Of a stretch of DNA of 30,681 nt, positions 23,058 through 29,522 are shown one piece after another. The DNA is from DATGIQ01 sp035295665 (GTDB lineage: Bacteria; Planctomycetota; Planctomycetia; Gemmatales; Gemmataceae): contig DATGIQ010000127.1 in assembly GCA_035295665.1 (NCBI GenBank), forward strand, positions 1 to 30,681, in the 5' to 3' direction. Position 1 is the stretch's first letter. Each line of letters begins with the position of its first letter. The translations under genes and the position numbers were made by a program. The notes beneath the pieces were generated by a model. That model did no database searches. It had not been told where the DNA came from and saw only the letters and a program-made list of their open reading frames with translations.

Positions 23058-24578
23058 TCAGTCGATTCTCACCGGCTCGGGGGAATTCAACAGGGAAAGC
23101 CAAAGCGGTTCGCGCGGCTTAAGCTTCGCGACTTCGCGGTAGAACTCATCTGGACTGCTGATCGGAAGGAAGCCGTCTCCAACCTTGACATGGGTAATCA
23201 CGTCGTTAACTCTCAGCTTGGCGGCGGCAGCGCTGCCGGTTTGTAGCTCGCTGACGACTACGCCCTCGGGGATCCGCTGGCCCTGGGACGGCGGCCGGAG
23301 CAGGAGCACACTGGCATAATCCACACGGATGCCGCGGGCCATGGACGGCCGGTTGGAGGCGATGCTCTTGCCGGGCACGTAAAACTTGGCCAGCTTCACG
23401 GATACTTCGCGGGCGTGCTCGTGATCGACCTGGACTTTCAGGTGCACCTCTGAGCCGGCCATCAAGGTCCCAATCATCAACACCAAATCCTCGAAATCGT
23501 GCACGCGTGCCCCGTTGACGGCCAGGATGGATTCGCCGGGACTCAGGAGGGCTTTCTCTGCGGGCGAGCCGGGGGTTACGGCGCCGATGCGGAAAGCATC
23601 GCCGGCCCGTGCCCCGGTAGCCGGTCCGACACCCAGGAAGCCATACTCCACTTCCCTCCCCTCCCGAAGTCGCGCGATGATGCGCCGCACGTTCATGTCC
23701 ACCGGGATGGCAAAGCCCCCGGCCGTCTCGCTGCCGTTGATCGCCGCCCGGGACGTCGTCAGGCCGATCAGCTCGCCCTGGAGATTCAGCAGGGCACCGC
23801 CGCTGCAACCCAGATTGAGGCGGGCATCGGTCTGGAGCAGGATGGGATGGACATGCAACGGAGTATTCTGTTTGTCGTCTTCGGAATCCGCGGCGGCCCG
23901 GCGCTGGAGGTTGCTGACAATCCCCCACGAGGCGCTGGGGCTGCCATCGCGAAAGCCGGCCGCGAAGGGATTGGCCAACGCAATCACAAATTGTCCTTTG
24001 CGGACACTGCCGCCGTCGCCCATTTTCAGTTTATGAATCGGCCGCACATTCTTGTCGAGCAGACGGAGCACGGCCAGATCACTGCGCGGGTCGGCTGCAT
24101 GGATATCGGCATAGCTTCCTGGTTTGCCCGGCAAGCGGACATAGATCTTGGTGGCGTCGCGGATCACGTGATAGTTCGTCAGGATCAGCAGTTCCTGATC
24201 GTCGATCACGACCCCGCTGCCGTACGCTTCCGGCACAGTGTCCGGATCGGCGAGATCGCATTTCTTGCGGAGAATTTCCTCCTTTTGAAAATCATCCGCT
24301 CGATGAAACGGGCGCGATCGATGCAGGAGCTGCGAACGGTTGAACGCGCCCAGCTGACCGGGCTTATCGGGCGGCGGCTGATCGCGAAAAAGCTCTCGGT
24401 AGGCTTCGCTGCGGGAAACCAGAATGCAGGCAATCGAGGGCTCCGCTTGTTGAATGGCGTCCTGCACCGCTTTTTCAAGAGCCAAGGCATCGGCGAGCGT
24501 GGACGGCTTGTCGGCATGGAGTTCCAGCGTCCAACCAACGAGAGCAGCCAGCGTGAACACCAGGTAGGTGCGGTACAT
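23058..24578 (-). CDS. Trypsin-like (HtrA/Deg-type) serine protease with two PDZ-like domains, exported
   Basis: Protein of 506 residues starting with a signal-like helix (MYRTYLVFTLAALVGWTLEL). The chymotrypsin-fold domain has the full triad: His137 in LTNYHVI, Asp167 in DPRSDLAVL and Ser259 in LGCSGGALL. The usual GNSGG is GCSGG here. Domains with 'YGFLGVG...ITPGSPAEKALLSPG'-like organisation follow: PDZ1 near 320-395 ('VTPGSPAEKALLSPGESILA') and PDZ2 near 415-500 ('GVVVSELQTGSAAAAKLRVN'). A long linker rich in Arg and Pro (residues ~60-115) precedes the protease domain. DegP-like enzymes degrade misfolded envelope proteins. ATG 24578 has AGGGA eight bases upstream. recA lies 116 bases upstream on the same strand, beyond a hairpin. 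Confidence 0.9.
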   Translation of the reverse strand: MYRTYLVFTLAALVGWTLELHADKPSTLADALALEKAVQDAIQQAEPSIACILVSRSEAYRELFRDQPPPDKPGQLGAFNRSQLLHRSRPFHRADDFQKEEILRKKCDLADPDTVPEAYGSGVVIDDQELLILTNYHVIRDATKIYVRLPGKPGSYADIHAADPRSDLAVLRLLDKNVRPIHKLKMGDGGSVRKGQFVIALANPFAAGFRDGSPSASWGIVSNLQRRAAADSEDDKQNTPLHVHPILLQTDARLNLGCSGGALLNLQGELIGLTTSRAAINGSETAGGFAIPVDMNVRRIIARLREGREVEYGFLGVGPATGARAGDAFRIGAVTPGSPAEKALLSPGESILAVNGARVHDFEDLVLMIGTLMAGSEVHLKVQVDHEHAREVSVKLAKFYVPGKSIASNRPSMARGIRVDYASVLLLRPPSQGQRIPEGVVVSELQTGSAAAAKLRVNDVITHVKVGDGFLPISSPDEFYREVAKLKPREPLWLSLLNSPEPVRID

Positions 24579-24597
24579 ACACGGGTCCCTGTCAGAG

Positions 24598-24632
24598 CGC
24601 TGAGCGGCGGCTCATGGAACCGCCGCTCAGCG
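24598..24632 (-). terminator. 13-bp perfect GC-rich hairpin downstream of recA
   Basis: CGCTGAGCGGCGG (24598-24610) and its perfect reverse complement (24620-24632), 9-nt loop. It lies 62 bases beyond the recA stop and 19 bases before the protease start. No T-run on either strand. Confidence 0.65.
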
Positions 24633-24694
24633 AAGAGTGCGTGTATAAGTTGTACCGCTTCCAGGCTGCGCTTTCCAGCGACAAATGGCGGCGT

Positions 24695-25795
24695 TTATTC
24701 GGCCACGGCCGAAGCTCGACGGCCGCTGGCTTCCTTCTTGCTGGGCTCCGGCTTGGCTGGCGAACTTGGTTCGCCATTGCTTTCCGCTACAGGCGCAGAA
24801 CTGGCAACCAGGCCCCGTTTCTCGAGGATCTTGCGAGTGATTTCCTCCACCAACGCCGGATTATCGCGGAGATATTGCTTGGCATTCTCCCGGCCCTGGC
24901 CCAGGCGGACCTCGCCGTAGTTAATCCAGGCACCGCTCTTGTCGATCAGCTTGTCCTCAAGGCCCAGATCGAGCAAGTCGCCTTCGCGGCTGATGCCGTG
25001 GTCGTGCATCAAGTCAAATTCGGCCTGCCGGAAGGGAGGTGCGACCTTGTTCTTGACCACGCGGACCTTGACACGGGCCCCAACCACCTCGTCGCCATCC
25101 TTGACCGCGGTCACCTTGCGAATATCCAGACGGACCGAGCTGTAAAACTTGAGTGCCAACCCGCCGGAGGTCGTCTCCGGATTGCCAAACATCACGCCGA
25201 TCTTTTGGCGAATCTGGTTGATGAAGATCATGCACGTCTTGGTGCGCGAGATGGCCGGGTTGAGGATCCGCAGCGCCTGACTCATCAAGCGGGCCTGCAA
25301 GCCGACGTGCTGGTCGCCAATCTCCCCTTCCACCTCGGAACGCGGCACCAACGCCGCCACCGAATCGATCACAATGATGTCCACGGCATTGGACTTGATC
25401 AACATTTCGGCAATCTTCAAAGCTTCCTCCGCCGAGGAAGGCTGGCTCACCAGAAGGCTCTCGAGATCGACGCCGACGCGCCGGGCCCAGCTTGGGTCGA
25501 GGGCATGCTCGGCATCGATAAAGGCGGCCACGCCCCCTTGCTTTTGGGCCGAGGCCACGGCGTGCAAGGCGACCGTGGTCTTGCCGCTGGATTCCGGTCC
25601 AAAGATCTCGATGATCCGGCCGCGGGGCAGACCGTGGCCGCCCAAGGCCACATCCAGGCTCAACGCCCCTGTGGAAATGCCTTGCACGTCGAGGCCGGAG
25701 TTTTCGCCCAGTTGCATGATGGCGCCCTTGCCGAACTGCTTCTCGATTTGTGCCAAGGCGTTCTTCAGTTCGCGGTCGACCGCTTGGTCCGCCAT
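24695..25795 (-). CDS. recA: Recombinase RecA
   Basis: ATP-dependent strand-exchange protein for homologous recombination and SOS induction. 366 residues, normal length. Walker A GPESSGKT (66-73), 'FIDAEHALDP', Walker B 'VDIIVIDSVAALVP', L1 'EIGDQHVGLQARLMSQALR', 'FINQIRQKIGVMFGNPETT' around L2 and 'GGLALKFYSSVRLD' are all canonical. The C-terminal tail is charged and Ser/Ala/Lys-rich rather than strongly acidic. ATG 25795 follows GAGGAGAAACC, a strong ribosome-binding site; the frame continues upstream but only through the divergent SDR gene. A TATACT -10 on the minus strand and a palindrome at 25846-25861 suggest regulated transcription. recX, which often follows recA, is absent here. Confidence 0.98.
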   Translation of the reverse strand: MADQAVDRELKNALAQIEKQFGKGAIMQLGENSGLDVQGISTGALSLDVALGGHGLPRGRIIEIFGPESSGKTTVALHAVASAQKQGGVAAFIDAEHALDPSWARRVGVDLESLLVSQPSSAEEALKIAEMLIKSNAVDIIVIDSVAALVPRSEVEGEIGDQHVGLQARLMSQALRILNPAISRTKTCMIFINQIRQKIGVMFGNPETTSGGLALKFYSSVRLDIRKVTAVKDGDEVVGARVKVRVVKNKVAPPFRQAEFDLMHDHGISREGDLLDLGLEDKLIDKSGAWINYGEVRLGQGRENAKQYLRDNPALVEEITRKILEKRGLVASSAPVAESNGEPSSPAKPEPSKKEASGRRASAVAE

Positions 25796-25845
25796 GGTTT
25801 CTCCTCGCTGATCAATAAAATGGGTGGAGTACTGCGACTGCTTGA

Positions 25846-25861
25846 ACAAGTGTACGTTTGT
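25846..25861 (-). promoter_or_regulatory. Palindrome at the recA start site, candidate SOS operator
   Basis: ACAAGTGTACGTTTGT is symmetric at 12 of 16 positions around a central GTAC. On the minus strand it begins right after a TATACT -10 (25868-25863), so it would cover the recA transcription start, a classic repressor position. It does not match the E. coli (CTGT-N8-ACAG) or Bacillus (GAAC-N4-GTTC) LexA box. Confidence 0.4.
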
Positions 25862-25862
25862 G

Positions 25863-25890
25863 AGTATATCGAATCGGCGCCAGAAAACAA
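25863..25890 (-). promoter_or_regulatory. Candidate recA promoter
   Basis: On the minus strand TTGTTT (25890-25885) precedes TATACT (25868-25863) by 16 bases. The -10 is good (5 of 6), the -35 weak. This gives a leader of about 60 bases to ATG 25795. Confidence 0.4.
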
Positions 25891-25933
25891 GCTCAGGCGA
25901 CCCCTTCTTGGACTCTTTGTGTGAGGCAAAACA

Positions 25934-26689
25934 GTGGCGTCCGGGGAAACCTTTTTTCGGTTGGATCGTAAGGTAGCGGTGGTAACCGGCGGCAGTCAAG
26001 GGATTGGCGAAGCAATCGGCCGGCGTTTGGCAGCAGCCGGGGCCAAGGTCGCCATCTTCGACCTGGACCGCGCCAAGGCAGAGCAAGTCGCTGCTGCCCT
26101 GGGCGGTTTGGCGGTGGTGGGCAATGTCTGCTCCGAGAGCGACATCGGCCGTGCTTTCGCTGCGATCGAGCAGAGCTTGGGCTTTGTGGATATTTTGGTG
26201 AACAATGCTGGCATCACAGGTAAAGCAGGGCCCATCTGGGAGCTGACCCAAGCCGACCTGGAGAGTGTCCTGGCGGTGAATCTCGTGGGGCCCTTCCTTT
26301 GGTGCCGGGCGGTTATTCAGGGCATGCTCACGCGCCGTTTTGGCCGCATCATCAATATCGCTTCCGTGGCCGGCAAAGAAGGCAACCCGGCCCTGGGTCC
26401 TTATTCGGCAAGCAAAGCCGCCCTGATTGCCCTAACCAAGTCGCTTGCCAAGGAGGTAGCCGGCAAGGGCGACCTCACGGTCAACGCCATCAGCCCGGCC
26501 GTCATCGCCACTCCCCTTCTCGAACAGTTGCCCCAAGCGACGATTGATTACATGGTTTCGCGCATTCCCTTGGGCCGCATGGGCCGCCCGGAAGAAGTTG
26601 CTGCCCTCGCCCATTTCCTTGCCAGCCCCGAGGCGAGCTTCACGACGGGCCAATGCTATGACCTCAGCGGCGGACGTGCCACATACTGA
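25934..26689 (+). CDS. SDR-family NAD(P)-dependent oxidoreductase
   Basis: Classical short-chain dehydrogenase of 251 residues with a Rossmann fold. Cofactor motif TGGSQGIG (18-25), Asp43 at the end of the second strand (favours NAD over NADP), NNAG (90-93), catalytic Ser144, Tyr157 and Lys161 in the YSASK motif, and 'AISPAVIATPLL' after strand 6. The 'GQCYDLSGGRATY' ending is typical of sugar/polyol and 3-oxoacyl-ACP reductase-like members; the substrate cannot be told. The start is GTG 25934, with TGAGG upstream. An earlier ATG is not available in frame. It is divergent from recA with 138 bases between the starts, which must hold both promoters. Confidence 0.92.
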   Translation: MASGETFFRLDRKVAVVTGGSQGIGEAIGRRLAAAGAKVAIFDLDRAKAEQVAAALGGLAVVGNVCSESDIGRAFAAIEQSLGFVDILVNNAGITGKAGPIWELTQADLESVLAVNLVGPFLWCRAVIQGMLTRRFGRIINIASVAGKEGNPALGPYSASKAALIALTKSLAKEVAGKGDLTVNAISPAVIATPLLEQLPQATIDYMVSRIPLGRMGRPEEVAALAHFLASPEASFTTGQCYDLSGGRATY

Positions 26690-26807
26690 CATCGGTTTAA
26701 ACGTGGCACGGCGATTGCAGTTTTGGATGGCAGAGGCTTTCCCGCAGCGCTGGGGTATTCGCGCCAATGCTGAATGAAACCGCTTCTCGACGGCCTTTTG
26801 GCTGTCC

Positions 26808-26835
26808 TTGCGACCCTTGCGACAGACGGTAAAAT
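26808..26835 (+). promoter_or_regulatory. Candidate sigma-70 promoter of the M48 protease operon
   Basis: TTGCGA (26808-26813), 16-base spacer, TAAAAT (26830-26835), 44 bases before ATG 26879. The rest of the 189-base gap after the SDR gene shows no clear structure. Confidence 0.4.
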
Positions 26836-26878
26836 GAGTCATGCCTAGGTGTGGCGGTCGTTTTCGGAGACGTATTTT

Positions 26879-28369
26879 ATGCCTTTCCTGCTGTTGCTCT
26901 TGCTGATGGTAGCCTGCGTGCCGGTGGGCTGGCAAGAGCCGCCCTCGTGGATCGGCATTCCGGGGGGCATCGCTCTGACCTGGTTGGGAGTGGTCTTGGT
27001 GGTGGCCGCGGCCACGTCCCTGGCGCAGTGGACGCGCCGGCAGCTCGTCCGTCACCCCGAACAGCGCGAGTTCCTGCTGCGCCGGCTGAGCACCTGGCGA
27101 TTTTATCATATCCTGGCTCTGTGTTTCGTTTTTGCGGTCGGGCTCTATTTGCTGGGCTGGGGCTGGTTCATCCAGGACCTCTTCACTTGGGGACCGCCGC
27201 CAGCAGCAGAAGACTTGCAAGTCATGTGGCCCGGCACGGAGCTGTTCATTCTCGCACCGTTCTTGATCGGCTTGGTCCTGTCCTGGTTCTTCTTTTACGA
27301 TGCCGACCGAGCCCTGCATGATGCCGCCCCCCTTTCGTCGGGCGCAAGTCCTTACTGGAGTCGGTGGGCTTATCTCGTCTTTCATATCCGCTTCCACCTG
27401 GGGCTCGTCCTGGTTCCGCTCTTGTTGTTGATCACGGTGAAGGACCTGCCGCCTCTGATCCCTCAGCCAGATGACAACTACCGCACACTCGCCGGCGTGG
27501 GAGCTTTCCTTACCGCATTGGCCGTCTACGCCTGCATGCCCTGGGCGGTACGCTTGTTCCTGGGATTGAAACCGTTGCCCGAGGGCCCGCTGCGGACCCG
27601 GCTCCTGGCCGCTTCGCGGCGCCTGAAATTTCGGTTCAGCAATATCCTGCTCTGGGATACGCATGGCGGCGTCGCCAACGCCATGGTCGTGGGCATTCTG
27701 CCCGTGCTCCGCTACGTGGTCTTTACTGATCGGCTCATCACGGAAATGACCGGCGAGGAAGTGGAAGCTGTCTTCGGCCACGAAGCCGGTCATATCCGGC
27801 ACCGGCACATGCTCTACTATCTGGCTTTCATGATGATCAGCCTCGCCGTGGTGATGCAAATTTGGGATGCAGCCAACTTGAAATCGCTGGTCAATTTGAC
27901 GCTGCGGAAAGATCTGGTGTTGCTGCCGCTCTTCGGTTTGGTTGGTGCCTACATCTTCGTGGTCTTTGGTTTCCTATCGCGGCGTTGTGAGCGCCAGGCC
28001 GATATTTACGGATGCCGGGCGGTCTCTTGTGCCCACAGCAACTGTCACGGACACGATGCAGGGGTGGAAATCATGTCAGCCGGGCGCGGACTGTGTCCGA
28101 CCGGAATCCGCACATTCATTAACGCTCTGGAAAAAGTCGCTTCGCTGAACGGAATCAGTCGCGAACGTCCGGGGTGGCTGCAATCGTGGCAGCATTCCAC
28201 GATTGCGCGTCGGGTCGAGTTTCTTCAGGGCGTGCTGGCGGACCCGACTCTCGAACCGCGCTTCCAGCGCACCGTCATGCTTGTCAAATGGGGCCTGTTC
28301 CTCAGTTTGGGTGCCCTCCTCGTCATCCTGGGCATGTATCTGGGTTGGGGGAGTTTGCTGGAGATGTGA
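26879..28369 (+). CDS. M48-family membrane metalloprotease
   Basis: Polytopic zinc protease of 496 residues. Several transmembrane helices precede the catalytic domain ('MPFLLLLLLMVACVPVGW', 'FYHILALCFVFAVGLYLLGW', 'LFILAPFLIGLVLSWFFFY'). The zinc motif is HEAGH (301-305) in 'AVFGHEAGHIRHRH' with third ligand Glu371 in 'RCERQADIYG'. It resembles HtpX/Ste24-type proteases that cleave membrane proteins on the cytoplasmic side. A Cys/His-rich insert with five cysteines (counting the one in YGC) follows the third ligand. The last helix is near the C-terminus ('LFLSLGALLVILGMYLGWG'). ATG 26879 follows GGAGA by eight bases and is preferred to GTG 26849. The DUF6807 gene starts two bases after its stop, so the two form an operon. 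Confidence 0.88.
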   Translation: MPFLLLLLLMVACVPVGWQEPPSWIGIPGGIALTWLGVVLVVAAATSLAQWTRRQLVRHPEQREFLLRRLSTWRFYHILALCFVFAVGLYLLGWGWFIQDLFTWGPPPAAEDLQVMWPGTELFILAPFLIGLVLSWFFFYDADRALHDAAPLSSGASPYWSRWAYLVFHIRFHLGLVLVPLLLLITVKDLPPLIPQPDDNYRTLAGVGAFLTALAVYACMPWAVRLFLGLKPLPEGPLRTRLLAASRRLKFRFSNILLWDTHGGVANAMVVGILPVLRYVVFTDRLITEMTGEEVEAVFGHEAGHIRHRHMLYYLAFMMISLAVVMQIWDAANLKSLVNLTLRKDLVLLPLFGLVGAYIFVVFGFLSRRCERQADIYGCRAVSCAHSNCHGHDAGVEIMSAGRGLCPTGIRTFINALEKVASLNGISRERPGWLQSWQHSTIARRVEFLQGVLADPTLEPRFQRTVMLVKWGLFLSLGALLVILGMYLGWGSLLEM

Positions 28370-28371
28370 TC

Positions 28372-29280
28372 ATGCGCTGCGAGCTGATGCCGCTGCCTGG
28401 GGACCAAGTGTCCTTTCAGGTGGATGGTGTTGAACGGCTCGGCTGGCACTTCGGCCCGACCTCTCCGCGCCCCTTCTTCTATCCTCTACGTGGGCCATCC
28501 GCCAGCTCGCTAACGCGCATGGGGCACCCTGGAGCGCCCGATCACGACCACCACCGCTCGATCTGGTTTGCGCATGCCAAGGTCCTGGGCATCGATTTCT
28601 GGAGCGACAAGACCCCGGCCCGGATCCGGCAAAAGCAATGGCTGCATTACCAGGACGGGGACGCGGAGATGGTCATGGCCGTGCTGCTTGGCTGGTATGA
28701 CGGTCACGACCCCAATGAGCTTTTGGAGCAAGAGCTGGTGGCGGGAGTCCGCCCGCTTCCCGACGGGGAAACGCGGCTGGAGCTGCAAGCCACGTTTCGG
28801 CCAGCCGCACAGTCGCTCGAATTCGGCCAAACGAACTTCGGTTTCCTGGCCGTCCGCGTCGCCAAGAACCTCTCCGCGCACTTCGGCGGCGGCGTGATCA
28901 CCAACAGCGAAGGCGCCACCGGCGAGCCGGCCATCTTCGGCAAACCGGCCCGATGGATGGACTACAGCGGTCCGGTGCCCAAGGGGGGAATCGAAGGAAT
29001 CACGTATGTTGATCATCCCTCTAACCCCGGCCACCCAGTGCACTGGCACGTCCGCGAAGATGGTTGGATGGGAGCCTCGGTCTGCATGCAAGAGCCCCTG
29101 CTCATTACCCGGAAGCAGCCCCTGGTCTTGCGCTACCTGTTGCACGCCCATCGCGGCCTGTACCGCCCCGAGCGTGCCGAGAAGCTGGCGAAAGAATTCG
29201 CTGCCACGGCACGGTACGAGGTGGTGCGGGCCAAGGTGAAGCATCAGCAGTATGCGATTAGGCGGGTCACGCAGAACTAA
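28372..29280 (+). CDS. DUF6807/PmoA-like family protein
   Basis: Protein of 302 residues without signal peptide or membrane helices. The 'MGHPGAPDHDHHRSIWFAHAKV' region (first part GHPGAPDHDHHRS) and the Gly/Trp-rich beta-strands ('PARWMDYSGPVPKGGIEGIT', 'HWHVREDGWMGASVCMQEPL', 'RYLLHAHRGL') are typical of the family that Pfam named methane oxygenase PmoA. That name is historical, and planctomycete members are not methane monooxygenase subunits. Members are common near sugar-catabolic genes, so a carbohydrate-related role is possible but unproven. ATG 28372 lies two bases after the M48 stop and has GGAG upstream; coupling with the protease is likely. Downstream is a predicted three-way-junction RNA structure. 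Confidence 0.8.
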   Translation: MRCELMPLPGDQVSFQVDGVERLGWHFGPTSPRPFFYPLRGPSASSLTRMGHPGAPDHDHHRSIWFAHAKVLGIDFWSDKTPARIRQKQWLHYQDGDAEMVMAVLLGWYDGHDPNELLEQELVAGVRPLPDGETRLELQATFRPAAQSLEFGQTNFGFLAVRVAKNLSAHFGGGVITNSEGATGEPAIFGKPARWMDYSGPVPKGGIEGITYVDHPSNPGHPVHWHVREDGWMGASVCMQEPLLITRKQPLVLRYLLHAHRGLYRPERAEKLAKEFAATARYEVVRAKVKHQQYAIRRVTQN

Positions 29281-29300
29281 AGGCCGCCAACTTTTTCATA

Positions 29301-29365
29301 CAGCACCGTTCCCTTGGAAACGATTTCCCGCTGAAAGGAATGCCCTTCCTTCAGACGCGGTGCTG
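29301..29365 (+). ncRNA. Candidate three-way-junction RNA element in the 3' region of the DUF6807 gene
   Basis: Outer stem CAGCACCG (29301-29308) with CGGTGCTG (29358-29365), perfect. Inside are two hairpins: GGAAA-CGA-TTTCC (29316-29328), and CTGAAAGGAA (29331-29340) with TTCCTTCAG (29346-29354), one bulged A and a 5-nt loop. The element starts 21 bases after the DUF6807 stop. It may act as a terminator or be a structured RNA; I recognise no known riboswitch class. Confidence 0.4.
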
Positions 29366-29455
29366 ACCGGAGGTGCCGGCGCTCGGAGAGCTAGAGGTTC
29401 CATCGTCACGCGGGATCACGGGCAGGCCAGCCTCCCGTTCGTTCCGCATCCAGAC

Positions 29456-29484
29456 TTGACAGCGCTTGCCTTCGTCCCTACGAA
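29456..29484 (+). promoter_or_regulatory. Candidate promoter of the PQQ-like propeller gene
   Basis: Perfect -35 TTGACA (29456-29461), 17-base spacer, weak -10 TACGAA (29479-29484). It is 39 bases before ATG 29523, downstream of the three-way junction. Confidence 0.35.
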
Positions 29485-29522
29485 CATAGCATAGCGCTCT
29501 CCCGGGAAGAGGTTTCCTATCC

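Noticed and set aside
25838..25860. Bacillus-type LexA box (GAAC-N4-GTTC) at recA
   Set aside because: GAAC at 25844 is followed by AAGTGTAC, not by N4-GTTC, so the consensus fails. Only the GTAC-centred palindrome is reported.
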